From: CAG-791 sp045113775
GTDB taxonomy: Bacteria > Bacillota > Clostridia > Lachnospirales > Lachnospiraceae
DNA length: 64,000 nt
Assembly (NCBI GenBank): GCA_045113775.1
Contig: JBGUJH010000096.1
Location: 1 to 64,000 of the forward strand
Reading direction: 5' to 3'
Shown here: positions 1 to 7,164 of the stretch, in pieces
Position numbering within the stretch: position 1 is the stretch's first letter
Layout of the letters: each line of letters begins with the position of its first letter
Notes under the pieces: generated by a model
The model's database searches: none
The model's input: the letters and a program-made list of their open reading frames with translations, nothing else
Told to the model about the DNA's origin: nothing
Program-made: the position numbers and the translations under genes

Positions 1-1
1 C

Positions 2-340
2 GCCAGCCTCTCCGGCGGAGAAAAGCAGCGCATTTCCATCGCAAGAGCAATGATGAAAGACGCCCCGGTCATTTTCCTCGACGAAGCCACTGCCAATGTG
101 GATCCGGAAAATGAGAACGACCTGATGAAGGCGATCCAGGCCCTGACGGAAGAGAAGACGGTCATTATGATCGCGCACCGCCTTAAGACTGTGGAGCACG
201 CTGACCAGATCCTTGTCATAGATCACGGAAAAATAGTGCAGCAGGGAACCCACGAGAACCTGATGAAGGAAGAAGGCATCTATCGGAACTTTATCAGCGA
301 GCGCCGCGAGGCGGCGAGCTGGAAAGTTAAGCAGAAGTGA
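2..340 (+). CDS. ABC transporter ATP-binding domain, C-terminal end (partial)
   Basis: The gene starts before the window; only the last 112 codons are visible. They hold the ABC signature LSGGEKQR, a Walker B segment (VIFLDEATANVD) with its catalytic Glu, and an H-loop (IAHRLKTVEHAD), followed by the usual GKIVQQGTHENLM tail. This is the second half of the nucleotide-binding domain of an ABC exporter subunit, normally fused to a membrane domain that would lie upstream. It ends 17 bases before the ATG of the next gene, an ECF S component, so it probably belongs to the same transcript. The cargo cannot be told from this fragment. Confidence 0.9.
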   Translation, partial: ASLSGGEKQRISIARAMMKDAPVIFLDEATANVDPENENDLMKAIQALTEEKTVIMIAHRLKTVEHADQILVIDHGKIVQQGTHENLMKEEGIYRNFISERREAASWKVKQK

Positions 341-357
341 AGCAGAAAGGAAAACAA

Positions 358-942
358 ATGAACGAAGATAAGAAACTGAACGGCCGCGACCTGATCAACA
401 TTGGTATTTACGGAGCTATCTATTTTGTCATTCTGTTTGCAGTGGCTATGCTGGGAATGATCCCCATTTTCCTGCCGCTGTTGTCGGTATTTGTCCCGAT
501 TCTGGGAGGAATCCCGTTCATGCTGTTCCTTACAAGGGTGAAAAAGCCCGGCATGATCTTTATCTTTGCGATGATCATGGGAATCCTGATGCTGCTGACG
601 GGTATGGGCCCGTGGCCTCTTTTGACCTGCGCGGTCGCCGGCCTTCTGGCGGAACTGGTGCTTAAGAGCGGCGATTACAGGGACGCGAAGAAAGCGGTGC
701 TCTCGTACGGGCTTTTCAGCACGTGGATCTTCGGCAATTATCTTCCCCTGTTCACAGATTACGAAGGATATTTTGCACAGAGGGCGGACTACGGGCAGGC
801 GTATATCGATGCCGTTCAGAAACTGATGCCTCTGTGGATGGCGCCGGTCCTTCTGATCGCCTGCTTTGTCTGCGGTATTATCGGCGGGCTTCTGGGGCGC
901 GCTCTTTTGAAAAAGCATTTTGAGAAAGCAGGCCTTGTCTGA
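358..942 (+). CDS. ECF transporter S component, MptD/Trep_Strep family
   Basis: A 194-residue integral membrane protein with about five to six hydrophobic segments (for example FVILFAVAMLGMIPIFLPLL and LLIACFVCGIIGGLLGRALL). It resembles the Trep_Strep/MptD family of substrate-binding S components of energy-coupling factor transporters. The ATG at 358 is chosen because AGAAAGGA lies 7 bases upstream; an in-frame GTG at 337 overlaps the previous gene and has no such site. The stop overlaps the start of the T component (TGATG). With the T and A genes directly downstream, this is a dedicated ECF importer whose substrate specificity is unknown. Confidence 0.82.
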   Translation: MNEDKKLNGRDLINIGIYGAIYFVILFAVAMLGMIPIFLPLLSVFVPILGGIPFMLFLTRVKKPGMIFIFAMIMGILMLLTGMGPWPLLTCAVAGLLAELVLKSGDYRDAKKAVLSYGLFSTWIFGNYLPLFTDYEGYFAQRADYGQAYIDAVQKLMPLWMAPVLLIACFVCGIIGGLLGRALLKKHFEKAGLV

Positions 943-1679
943 TGGAATACTCATCAAAACAGTCGCAGGAAAAGAGAAGAGGATTTATTGATCCGCGGAC
1001 AAAGCTGGCATTAGTCCTGATCCTGGCCCTCTTTGTGATGGGGGGACTCGGCGGAGAGCAGATGCAGCCGCTGAAAATGATCCTGTCAGCACTTCCGTTT
1101 GCTTTGCTGCTGGCGGAAAAGCAGTGGACCCGCTTTTTTCGGGGCGTATGCATACTGGTATGCGGATACGCCCTGCTGTGGGTGATGCCTCATCTTCCGG
1201 CTGTGCTTTCCTATTTTGCACTATTTTGCGGAGGGATCCTGACGCGCTTTGTGGTGACTATCATGATGGGAGAGTATGTCATCGCAACTACATCGGTCAG
1301 TGAGTTCATTTCCGCCATGGAAAAGCTCCATATGCCGCAGCAGGTGACGATCCCGCTCTCTGTCATGTTCCGCCTCTTCCCGACCATCGGCGCCGAATGG
1401 AAATCGATCCGACGCGCCATGCGGATGAGAGGGATCCACCTAGGGGGAGCAAAGGCGGGACAGGTAGTGGAATATCAGATGGTACCCATGATGACTTCGA
1501 GCGTCCGGATCGGGGAGGAACTCTCAGCGTCGGCCCTGACACGCGGTCTGGGTGCGCCGGTCAAACGGACCAACATCTGCAGGATCGGATTTCGCGCGCA
1601 GGATTATCTGCTTCTTGCCGGATGTCTTTTCGTTGTCTGCGCCTGGATTCTGGAGCTTTGCGGGGTGAGATTATGGTAG
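942..1679 (+). CDS. ECF transporter transmembrane T component (EcfT/CbiQ family)
   Basis: A 245-residue membrane protein with an N-terminal hydrophobic block and a C-terminal cytoplasmic coupling region. It carries the two short Arg-Gly signatures expected of T components, RMRGIHLG (about residue 162) and LTRGLGAP (about residue 200), which contact the two ATPase domains. The start overlaps the stop of the S-component gene and the end overlaps the ATPase gene by 7 bases, so translation is probably coupled. Role: transmits ATP hydrolysis to the S component for uptake. Confidence 0.88.
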   Translation: MEYSSKQSQEKRRGFIDPRTKLALVLILALFVMGGLGGEQMQPLKMILSALPFALLLAEKQWTRFFRGVCILVCGYALLWVMPHLPAVLSYFALFCGGILTRFVVTIMMGEYVIATTSVSEFISAMEKLHMPQQVTIPLSVMFRLFPTIGAEWKSIRRAMRMRGIHLGGAKAGQVVEYQMVPMMTSSVRIGEELSASALTRGLGAPVKRTNICRIGFRAQDYLLLAGCLFVVCAWILELCGVRLW

Positions 1680-3097
1680 AACTGAAAAATGTGACCTTCC
1701 GTTACGGTACTGCAGAGAATCAGGATGGGGCAAAATACAGTCTTGCCGGAATCGATCTGTCAGTAAAGGATGGAGAATTTGTTCTGCTGACCGGACCTTC
1801 CGGATGCGGGAAGACAACGATCCTTCGCCTGATCAACGGCCTGATCCCGCACTTCTATCAGGGAGAGACAGAAGGGACCGTCCTTGTGGACGGGAAAGAG
1901 ATCCGGAACATGGAACTGTACGATACAGCGAGGCTTGTGGGAACTGTTTTCCAGAATCCGCGCACCCAGTTCTACAATGTCGATACTACCGGAGAGCTGG
2001 CTTTTGGCTGCGAGAACAGGGGACTGCCGGAAGAACAGATCTATCAGCGGATCGATGATACAGTTTCTTCGCTCGGGATTGAAGAACTGATGGACCGCAG
2101 CATTTTCCATCTGTCCGACGGGGAAAAGCAGAAAATCGCATGTGCCGGCGTGAATGTATCCGGACCGGACCTTATATTATTGGATGAGCCGTCCGCGAAT
2201 CTGGATTTTGAAGCGACTATGGCGCTCAGGAACATGATCCTTTCCTGGCGTTCACAGGGGAAAACGATCATAGCCGCAGAGCACAGGATCGCGTATCTGT
2301 GGGACCTGATCGACCGTGCGGTCATTTTAGAGAACGGCCGGATCGCAAGGCAGTTTACCCGGAATGAGCTGTCTGTGCTGACGCCGGAGGATCTGGCACA
2401 GATGGGACTTCGGACGAACATCATGGAAGCACCGGAGAAGAGCCTTCTGCCTGTTTTTCAGGAAAATGACGAGCCGATGATCCTTCATGATTTTAACTTT
2501 TCTTATCGCGGCAGAAAACAGCCGGTCCTGCAGATTCCACATCTGCGTCTGGCGGCGCATGAGATCACAGCAGTGACCGGAAACAACGGTCTTGGCAAGA
2601 CGACCTTTCTGAGCTGCCTGTGCGGGCTGGAAAAAAGATTCCGCGGGACATTGGAATACAAAGGCAAAAAATACAATAACAGGGACAGGCAGAAATTGTG
2701 TTATCTGGTAATGCAGGATACAGGAAACCAGTTGTTTACCGAGAGCGTTCTGGAGGAGGTCCTGATCTCTCTGCCAAAGAATACAGAAAACGCAGAAGGA
2801 AGAGCAGCGGAGCTCCTTGGGCAGCTGGATCTGGGAGAGTATTCGGATCGTCACCCGCAGAGTCTGTCCGGCGGGCAGAAACAGCGGCTGGCTATTGCGT
2901 GCGCATTGGCTTCAGGACGGGAGATCCTGCTTCTGGATGAACCTACAAGCGGGCTTGATCACGGACATATGAAAGAAACGGCAGATTTGCTGAAAAAGCT
3001 CCGGGATAAGGGGACGACCATACTTGTCGTTACACATGATACGGAACTGATCCGGCACTGCTGCAGCAGGATGATATCGGAGAGCAGTTTTCGGTGA
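1673..3097 (+). CDS. ECF transporter ATP-binding protein, two fused ABC domains
   Basis: A 474-residue protein with two complete ABC ATPase domains in tandem. Domain 1 has Walker A GPSGCGKTT (about residue 40), signature LSDGEKQK and Walker B LILLDEPSANLD. Domain 2 has Walker A GNNGLGKTT (about 302), signature LSGGQKQR and Walker B ILLLDEPTSGLD (about 420). This replaces the separate EcfA1 and EcfA2 subunits. The ATG at 1673 lies inside the end of ecfT and begins MVELKNVTFRYG, a standard ABC N-terminus; the longer open frame upstream is a shadow of ecfT. It ends just before a strong terminator. Confidence 0.9.
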   Translation: MVELKNVTFRYGTAENQDGAKYSLAGIDLSVKDGEFVLLTGPSGCGKTTILRLINGLIPHFYQGETEGTVLVDGKEIRNMELYDTARLVGTVFQNPRTQFYNVDTTGELAFGCENRGLPEEQIYQRIDDTVSSLGIEELMDRSIFHLSDGEKQKIACAGVNVSGPDLILLDEPSANLDFEATMALRNMILSWRSQGKTIIAAEHRIAYLWDLIDRAVILENGRIARQFTRNELSVLTPEDLAQMGLRTNIMEAPEKSLLPVFQENDEPMILHDFNFSYRGRKQPVLQIPHLRLAAHEITAVTGNNGLGKTTFLSCLCGLEKRFRGTLEYKGKKYNNRDRQKLCYLVMQDTGNQLFTESVLEEVLISLPKNTENAEGRAAELLGQLDLGEYSDRHPQSLSGGQKQRLAIACALASGREILLLDEPTSGLDHGHMKETADLLKKLRDKGTTILVVTHDTELIRHCCSRMISESSFR

Positions 3098-3103
3098 TGT
3101 GAC

Positions 3104-3164
3104 AGGGGGCGCCGCATAAAACGTAAAGGTTCAAACCTACGCTTTTGCGGCACGCCCCTTTTTA
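3104..3164 (+). terminator. Intrinsic terminator of the ECF operon
   Basis: A long imperfect hairpin (GGGGCGCCGC arm against GCGGCACGCCCC, with inner AGGTT/AACCT) followed by five T residues, 7 bases after the ATPase stop codon. Confidence 0.85.
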
Positions 3165-3213
3165 CATTCAGCCGGAAAACTGTGATCCGAAAAGTCCTTA
3201 TTTCGCAGGACGG

Positions 3214-3242
3214 TTGACAAAACGAAAACGGTTAGTTATATT
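3214..3242 (+). promoter_or_regulatory. Sigma-A promoter of the DUF2325-flavodoxin cluster
   Basis: A consensus TTGACA (3214-3219) and TATATT (3237-3242) separated by exactly 17 bases. The -10 box lies inside palindromic operator 1 (3230-3247), so a repressor bound there would block RNA polymerase. Confidence 0.75.
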
Positions 3243-3247
3243 TAACC
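3230..3247. promoter_or_regulatory. Palindromic operator 1 (DtxR/IdeR-like)
   Basis: GGTTA and TAACC arms around an AT-rich centre, overlapping the -10 box. Read on the other strand it gives ATAGGTTA..TATAACTA, shared with operator 2. It partly resembles the DtxR/IdeR box with TTAGGTTAG and CTAACCTAA halves. The repressor identity is inferred. Confidence 0.5.
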
Positions 3248-3283
3248 TATGAGGCGCCGTAGAAGGCGCATTCCTTTTACTAA

Positions 3284-3304
3284 TAGGTTAGTTATGTATA
3301 ACTA
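3284..3304. promoter_or_regulatory. Palindromic operator 2 (DtxR/IdeR-like)
   Basis: Contains a perfect 7-bp inverted repeat TAGTTAT-gt-ATAACTA (3289-3304) preceded by ATAGGTTA, the same core as operator 1. It lies between the predicted transcription start and the ribosome binding site of the DUF2325 gene. Confidence 0.5.
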
Positions 3305-3327
3305 TAAATTTCGCAAGGAGACAGAGC

Positions 3328-3645
3328 ATGAAAGTGGTGATACTCGGCGGAAACGAATGTATGGAGAGGCAGTACAAGGATATCTGTGAAGAGTACTGCG
3401 GAAAAGCCAAAATATTCATCAAACCTTCCGGAAGCCTGAAGAACAAGCTGGGGAGACCGGACCTGATGATCTGCTTTACGGGGGCTCTCTCCCACAAAGT
3501 TCTCAAAAATGCGCAGAACGAGATCCGCGGCTGCGGGACGCAGGTAGAGCATTCCAAGACAGCGTCGGTGGCAGCATTGCGGTCGATTCTTGAGAAGTAT
3601 GCGGCAGCATCTAGCATCTGCATGACAAGATTCCGGCCTTTCTGA
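3328..3645 (+). CDS. DUF2325 family protein
   Basis: A 105-residue soluble protein. The N-terminus MKVVILGGNE starts a Rossmann-like strand-loop; the conserved DLMICFTGALSHKVLKNAQ segment and the Cys residues (for example in CEEYCGKAK and GCGTQVEHSK) fit DUF2325. This family is often found beside iron-transport (feo) genes in Clostridia; its biochemical role is unknown. AAGGAG lies 9 bases before the ATG. It is the first gene after a promoter with two palindromic operators and leads toward DUF3793 and flavodoxin, suggesting a metal-limitation response. Confidence 0.8.
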   Translation: MKVVILGGNECMERQYKDICEEYCGKAKIFIKPSGSLKNKLGRPDLMICFTGALSHKVLKNAQNEIRGCGTQVEHSKTASVAALRSILEKYAAASSICMTRFRPF

Positions 3646-3651
3646 CAGCTT

Positions 3652-3681
3652 CTGTGTCAGAAGAACCGTCCCTTTGTCAAA
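3652..3681 (+). repeat. Dispersed short repeat with TCAGAAGAACCGTCCC core, copy 1
   Basis: The stretch GTCAGAAGAACCGTCCC followed by TTTGTCA recurs at 24131-24157 as ATCAGAAGAACCGTCCCC followed by ATGTCA. Similar GGGACGGTTCT sequences are known to me as REP-like intergenic elements in other bacteria; that link is from memory and unproven here. Confidence 0.5.
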
Positions 3682-3699
3682 TACGGGAGGATATGGAAA

Positions 3700-4254
3700 A
3701 TGTCTGATGAGACACTGGTGAAGTTCGGCTCACCGACGCTGGCGGGCCTCAAGACTGGCAATATTTTCACCTGTGAATATACGGATCTGCATGGACTGTC
3801 AGGCCAGCTCCGGGACTTGAACCGGAAACTGGTTCCCAGAGGCCTGCGCCTGATTCCTCTGAGGTGGAGCAAGAAGCGCGTCCTTCTATATTTATACAGG
3901 CCCGACCGCCTGGAAAAAGACCTGGCGGGGGAGGAGGCAAGAGATCTGCTTAATCAAGAGGGTTATTCGGATAGGAACTCTGAATACTGTCTTCTGGAAC
4001 TGATCCGCAGACTGCGGGGACGCAAAGCATTTCCTCATGAGATCGGACTTTTCCTCAGTTATCCTCCGGAGGATGTGCGAGGTTTCATCCTATATGGCGG
4101 TTCGCGCAGCAAGCTGACCGGCTGCTGGCAGGTCTATGGAGATGAGGAAGCAGCGAGAAAAACTTTTGAGCGATTTGACAAATGCACGCGCATCTACTGC
4201 AGGCGCTGGGCGGAGGGCGTGCCGCTCACCCGGCTGGCAGTGGCAGGCGTTTAG
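3700..4254 (+). CDS. DUF3793 family protein
   Basis: A 184-residue protein without signal peptide or membrane segments. The order FGSPTLAGLKTGNIF, then VPRGLRLIPL and later HEIGLFLSYPPEDVRGFI matches DUF3793, a family of unknown function typically adjacent to flavodoxin and DUF2325 genes in Clostridia. It is rich in Arg and has Cys residues near the end (KCTRIYCRRW), which could bind metal. GGGAGG precedes the ATG. Its place between DUF2325 and flavodoxin suggests a role in handling electron carriers or metal, but no activity can be assigned. Confidence 0.8.
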   Translation: MSDETLVKFGSPTLAGLKTGNIFTCEYTDLHGLSGQLRDLNRKLVPRGLRLIPLRWSKKRVLLYLYRPDRLEKDLAGEEARDLLNQEGYSDRNSEYCLLELIRRLRGRKAFPHEIGLFLSYPPEDVRGFILYGGSRSKLTGCWQVYGDEEAARKTFERFDKCTRIYCRRWAEGVPLTRLAVAGV

Positions 4255-4261
4255 TGTAAAT

Positions 4262-4346
4262 GTTAAGGCTCGCAGAGCGAGCCGCTGCGTCGCGTGCGGG
4301 TTGCCTGAAAGGCAACATCTTCCTCTCCGCACGCGTGTGCATCGTG
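4262..4346 (+). repeat. Dispersed palindromic repeat R1, copy A (forward, complete)
   Basis: Complete copy: hairpin GGCTCGCagaGCGAGCC (4267-4283), outer arms CGCGTGCGG (4291-4299) and CCGCACGCG (4327-4335), and inner hairpin GTTGCCTgaaAGGCAAC (4300-4316). It ends in TGTGCAT. It sits between the DUF3793 and flavodoxin genes and directly abuts the structured repeat R2. Confidence 0.8.
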
Positions 4347-4437
4347 AACTCAGTGGGGGCTTATCTCCCGCCGCTGAGTAATGTTTGTTACAGACTCACC
4401 ACCTATAGAGGCGGGAGAATAACCCCCCTGGGTTCAG
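4347..4437 (+). repeat. Structured repeat R2, copy 1 (flavodoxin leader)
   Basis: A long stem, GGGGGCTTATCTCCCGCC (4355-4372) with GGCGGGAGAATAACCCCC (4410-4427), encloses a smaller hairpin GAGTAA-tgtttg-TTACagaCTC. A homologous copy lies inverted at 55093-55160. This copy ends 17 bases before the flavodoxin start codon, so the RNA fold could affect flavodoxin expression. The element looks like a mobile or conserved structured sequence; function unknown. Confidence 0.65.
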
Positions 4438-4453
4438 TTTGAAAGGAGAAAAA

Positions 4454-4876
4454 ATGAGTAAAGTAGCAGTAGTATTCTGGAGCGGAACAGGCAACACACA
4501 GACAATGGCGGATGCTGTAGCAGCAGGCGCACAGGGCGCAGGCGCTGAGGTCGACGTTAAGACCGCTTCCGAGTTCGGCGCGGCGGACGTCGCTTCTTAC
4601 GACGCCATCGCTTTCGGATGCCCCGCTATGGGTGCGGAAGTTCTGGAAGAGAGTGAATTCCAGCCGATGTTCGACGATGTTAAGGGAGAACTCTCCGGTA
4701 AAAAGATCGCTCTGTTCGGCTCTTACGGCTGGGGAGACGGCGAATGGATGCGTAACTGGGAAGATGACTGCCGTGATGCCGGCGCGAATCTCGCTGTAGA
4801 CAGTGTTATGGCCAACAACGAGCCCGATGATGACGCTCTCGAAGCCTGCAAGGCTCTTGGTGCTGCACTGGCCTGA
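4454..4876 (+). CDS. Short-chain flavodoxin
   Basis: A 140-residue flavodoxin. The FMN phosphate-binding loop SGTGNTQTM follows the first strand (MSKVAVVFW), and the isoalloxazine-binding regions are FGCPAMGAEV and FGSYGWGDGEWM. The length and missing insertion make it the short-chain class. It carries electrons in place of ferredoxin, classically under iron shortage. The ATG at 4454 follows AAAGGAG by 7 bases. The operators ahead of the cluster and the neighbouring DUF2325 gene support iron-responsive expression. A terminator follows at 4968. Confidence 0.93.
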   Translation: MSKVAVVFWSGTGNTQTMADAVAAGAQGAGAEVDVKTASEFGAADVASYDAIAFGCPAMGAEVLEESEFQPMFDDVKGELSGKKIALFGSYGWGDGEWMRNWEDDCRDAGANLAVDSVMANNEPDDDALEACKALGAALA

Positions 4877-4967
4877 GAACAAAGGCTCTAGGGGCAGCAA
4901 TGGCTTGATCATAATTGTAAATTCCTCCTGAATTGGACTGATGGTACGGACCGCACAGGAGAGTAAT

Positions 4968-5003
4968 AAAGAGGGGCGCATATGATGCAGGCCCCTCTTT
5001 TAG
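4968..5003 (+). terminator. Intrinsic terminator after flavodoxin
   Basis: AAAGAGGGGC (4968-4977) pairs with GCCCCTCTTT (4991-5000) around a 13-base loop; followed by T residues. Confidence 0.8.
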
Positions 5004-5041
5004 GGTAATTCTCACATTTATAAGTCTTTTTTAACAATCTG

Positions 5042-5069
5042 ATGCCGCTGGAAGGTGCTCCAGCGGCAT
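5042..5069 (-). terminator. Hairpin between convergent genes, likely terminator of the DUF1848 gene
   Basis: Perfect 11-bp stem ATGCCGCTGGA/TCCAGCGGCAT with a 6-base loop. On the minus strand a T-rich stretch follows about 8 bases later. Confidence 0.5.
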
Positions 5070-5100
5070 TCAATCGCTAGAACCAGCTCATATCAGACAG

Positions 5101-5142
5101 AATGCTGAAGGAGCTGATATGAATGCTGAAGGAGCTGCTATG
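5101..5142. repeat. 21-bp direct tandem repeat
   Basis: Two adjacent copies beginning AATGCTGAAGGAGCTG, differing at one base (GATATG versus GCTATG). They lie downstream of the DUF1848 gene. No function is evident. Confidence 0.7.
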
Positions 5143-5168
5143 CGAGCTCACTTTTTTACTGTCGGTAT

Positions 5169-6101
5169 TCACTCCAGCTCCAGACTCATCTGCCCATCAA
5201 TCCATGACTTCTGTGGAACATCGTGGATCTTATCTCCATCCATATAGTTTCCAATCAAAAACGGCGACGCAGGGTCATGGAGCCTGCTCTGCGCCAGCAC
5301 TTCAGAAGCTTCCGCATTTGCATAGCAATATCTGCACAGATGTCTGCAAGTGTTATATGCGCCGATATCGCAGGACAGATAGCAGGCGCAATCCGCTCTT
5401 GCGCCTTTCTTTTTGGGCGCGTTCAGATGCTTTCCGATGGCTTTTTCATAATCGCTGATCCTCATACAGCCGCCGCAGTCGGCGCCGTAGGCAGCAAGTT
5501 CATTGCCTTCCGCGCATGGCTTTACTGTCATGCCGTGGGAAGAAGCAATCTTTATGATCTCTTTTCCAAGAATGAGGCGCTGTTCCCTGGTGACCTCTTT
5601 AGCCTCCGGGAAGTTCCGTCTGACCTTAGGATAGAGGTCAATGAAACTGATCACGGCAGTTCGGGTATAGCCGTCGAGGGCAGTTGCTATTTTGTCAAAA
5701 GCACGGAGCTGGTATTCCATTGTGTACCGATTAGAGAGCAGGATAGGGTCGAAGCGCCAGCCGACAGAATCTACACCGACCATGTCGGAGAGCCTCTTGA
5801 AGTCGTCGATCAGGCGGTGCTTGTCCGGGACATTCGGCTCAATGTCTCTTCCGTAAGGCGTGATGGAGACGAACCAGTACTGGCCGTAGTCCTTCAGAAG
5901 ATCCATATAGGGGAACATGGGAGCCGGATTTTTGGTGCAGAAGCCGATGACGTCCACAATAGAAGGGTCAAGGCGGTAGCGGCTGACCTGACCCGGATTA
6001 AAGGGATTGCGAACGCAGACAAACCCTTCTCTTAGTCTGTTCGCAAACCATTCGGCATAAAACGCCGGTATATCTGTTCTCTGTCCTGTGTTGATGATCA
6101 T
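5169..6101 (-). CDS. DUF1848 family protein with C-terminal CX3CX2C cluster
   Basis: A 310-residue soluble protein matching DUF1848: N-terminal TDIPAFYAEWFANR, then VRNPFNPGQVSRYRLDP and VIGFCTKNPAP. Near the C-terminus (about 245-265) is a Cys-rich segment containing TCRHLCRYCYAN, a CX3CX2C motif identical in spacing to the radical-SAM iron-sulfur motif but at the wrong end of the protein; further Cys occur at CGGC and CAC. The reaction is unknown. It stands alone on the minus strand, divergent from the next gene. The ATG at 6101 lacks a strong ribosome binding site, so the start is less certain. Confidence 0.8.
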   Translation of the reverse strand: MIINTGQRTDIPAFYAEWFANRLREGFVCVRNPFNPGQVSRYRLDPSIVDVIGFCTKNPAPMFPYMDLLKDYGQYWFVSITPYGRDIEPNVPDKHRLIDDFKRLSDMVGVDSVGWRFDPILLSNRYTMEYQLRAFDKIATALDGYTRTAVISFIDLYPKVRRNFPEAKEVTREQRLILGKEIIKIASSHGMTVKPCAEGNELAAYGADCGGCMRISDYEKAIGKHLNAPKKKGARADCACYLSCDIGAYNTCRHLCRYCYANAEASEVLAQSRLHDPASPFLIGNYMDGDKIHDVPQKSWIDGQMSLELE

Positions 6102-6151
6102 GCTGCAGTACCTGATTACCCTGTCAAAATAACGCCATTAGTTCCGCAATG

Positions 6152-6181
6152 ATTGTATCAGAAGAACTGAGCTCATGTCAC
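6152..6181 (-). promoter_or_regulatory. Possible promoter of the DUF1848 gene
   Basis: On the minus strand GTGACA (6181-6176) and TACAAT (6157-6152) are separated by 18 bases, 50 bases before the start codon. Confidence 0.4.
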
Positions 6182-6296
6182 ATTGTGAATGAAATTGGAA
6201 TACGGTATCATAAATTATCGATATTTTGACCAAAACCCTGCAAAACCAAGGCCGTCTCAGGCCGTCCGCGGATCGATCGCAAGAGGAGGTGATACC

Positions 6297-6932
6297 ATGA
6301 TCAGAACAAAAGTTGTTAATCTGACAAAAATCAAGGGAATCGCATTCAGGCAGAAATTGCCCTCAGGAGGTTCCGGGATTGTGATCCTCCGGGAAGGTGT
6401 CGCACAGCCCGGTATAGCGTCAATTAGCAAAACATCGGGAGAAGCGATCCCCACCGCTAACACTCCCACAGATGTGTATCCGCCGGACGTCTTCAAGGAG
6501 GCTATCAGCCTTACAGCCGGTCTCCCTTACAAAAAGCTGGGGAAAGTCGAGCTCAGTGATGAGATCGCTGTGGAAGAACCCGCTGAAAGGCAGGTTGAGG
6601 AAGAGGTCATTGTGGACAGCGAGGAGTACGCGAAGATCGTAGAGAAGTATACGGACAAGAACGGCAAACTGTCTTATGGGCTTCTCAACAAGGATATGAT
6701 CAAGTTCGCCTATTCGAGCAGTATAGTCCGGAAAATGGTCGAGGACGGTGAGAGCGACGATAAGATCCGCCTCTACATTGCGGGCACAAAATTCCGCAAG
6801 ATCACGGGAAATCCGGAACTGACAAACGCACAGGTCCTCAAAATAGTGGAGCTTCTGGACGAAGTAAGTCCAAAAGGAGTTTTCAAAGAATTCAATGAGG
6901 AGCTTCGCAAGATGAAAGCGGGAAAGAAATAA
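6297..6932 (+). CDS. Conserved protein of unknown function
   Basis: A 211-residue acidic, soluble protein that I do not recognise. The first third is short strands (TKVVNLTKIKGIAF, SGIVILREG); the middle is Glu/Val-rich (ERQVEEEVIVDSEEYAKIVE) and probably a linker; the last third is helical and rich in Lys and Asp (DDKIRLYIAGTKFRK, VLKIVELLDEV). No membrane segment or signal peptide. The ATG at 6297 is chosen for AGGAGGTGA 5 bases upstream; an earlier ATG at 6189 has no site. It is monocistronic, ending at a strong terminator. Confidence 0.75.
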   Translation: MIRTKVVNLTKIKGIAFRQKLPSGGSGIVILREGVAQPGIASISKTSGEAIPTANTPTDVYPPDVFKEAISLTAGLPYKKLGKVELSDEIAVEEPAERQVEEEVIVDSEEYAKIVEKYTDKNGKLSYGLLNKDMIKFAYSSSIVRKMVEDGESDDKIRLYIAGTKFRKITGNPELTNAQVLKIVELLDEVSPKGVFKEFNEELRKMKAGKK

Positions 6933-6949
6933 CTCAATAATTCTCTAAT

Positions 6950-6983
6950 GAGGAGGTGTCGGTCTCGACACCTCCTCTCTTTT
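6950..6983 (+). terminator. Intrinsic terminator
   Basis: Perfect 11-bp stem GAGGAGGTGTC/GACACCTCCTC with a 6-base loop, followed by TCTTTTA. Confidence 0.9.
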
Positions 6984-7008
6984 ACTGTGTCATTGATTCA
7001 GACGTATT

Positions 7009-7101
7009 CAAGGCTCGCAGAGCGAGACTCTGCGCCGAGTGCGGTTTGCCTGAAAGGCAACATCTTCCTTTCTGCTCGCGTGTGCATTATATAACTCAGC
7101 G
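7009..7101 (+). repeat. Dispersed palindromic repeat R1, copy B (forward)
   Basis: AAGGCTCGCAGAGCGAG, then GTGCGG, the inner TTGCCTgaaAGGCAA hairpin, ATCTTCC and TGTGCATTATATAACTCAG. It leads directly into the extended -10 promoter of the GH13 gene, as copy E does before the histidine phosphatase gene. Confidence 0.75.
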
Positions 7102-7115
7102 TTGGACACCCCCTG

Positions 7116-7124
7116 TGTTATACT
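7116..7124 (+). promoter_or_regulatory. Extended -10 promoter of the GH13 gene
   Basis: TGtTATACT with no clear -35 hexamer at the proper distance; 41 bases before the start codon. Confidence 0.5.
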
Positions 7125-7164
7125 GATAGTGAAAACACTGATACTCTTCAGGAGGGAATCATAC

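Noticed and set aside
3104..3164. A GGTTCAAACC sequence like a tRNA T-arm
   Set aside because: It is the loop-proximal stem of a terminator; no acceptor, D or anticodon arms are present.
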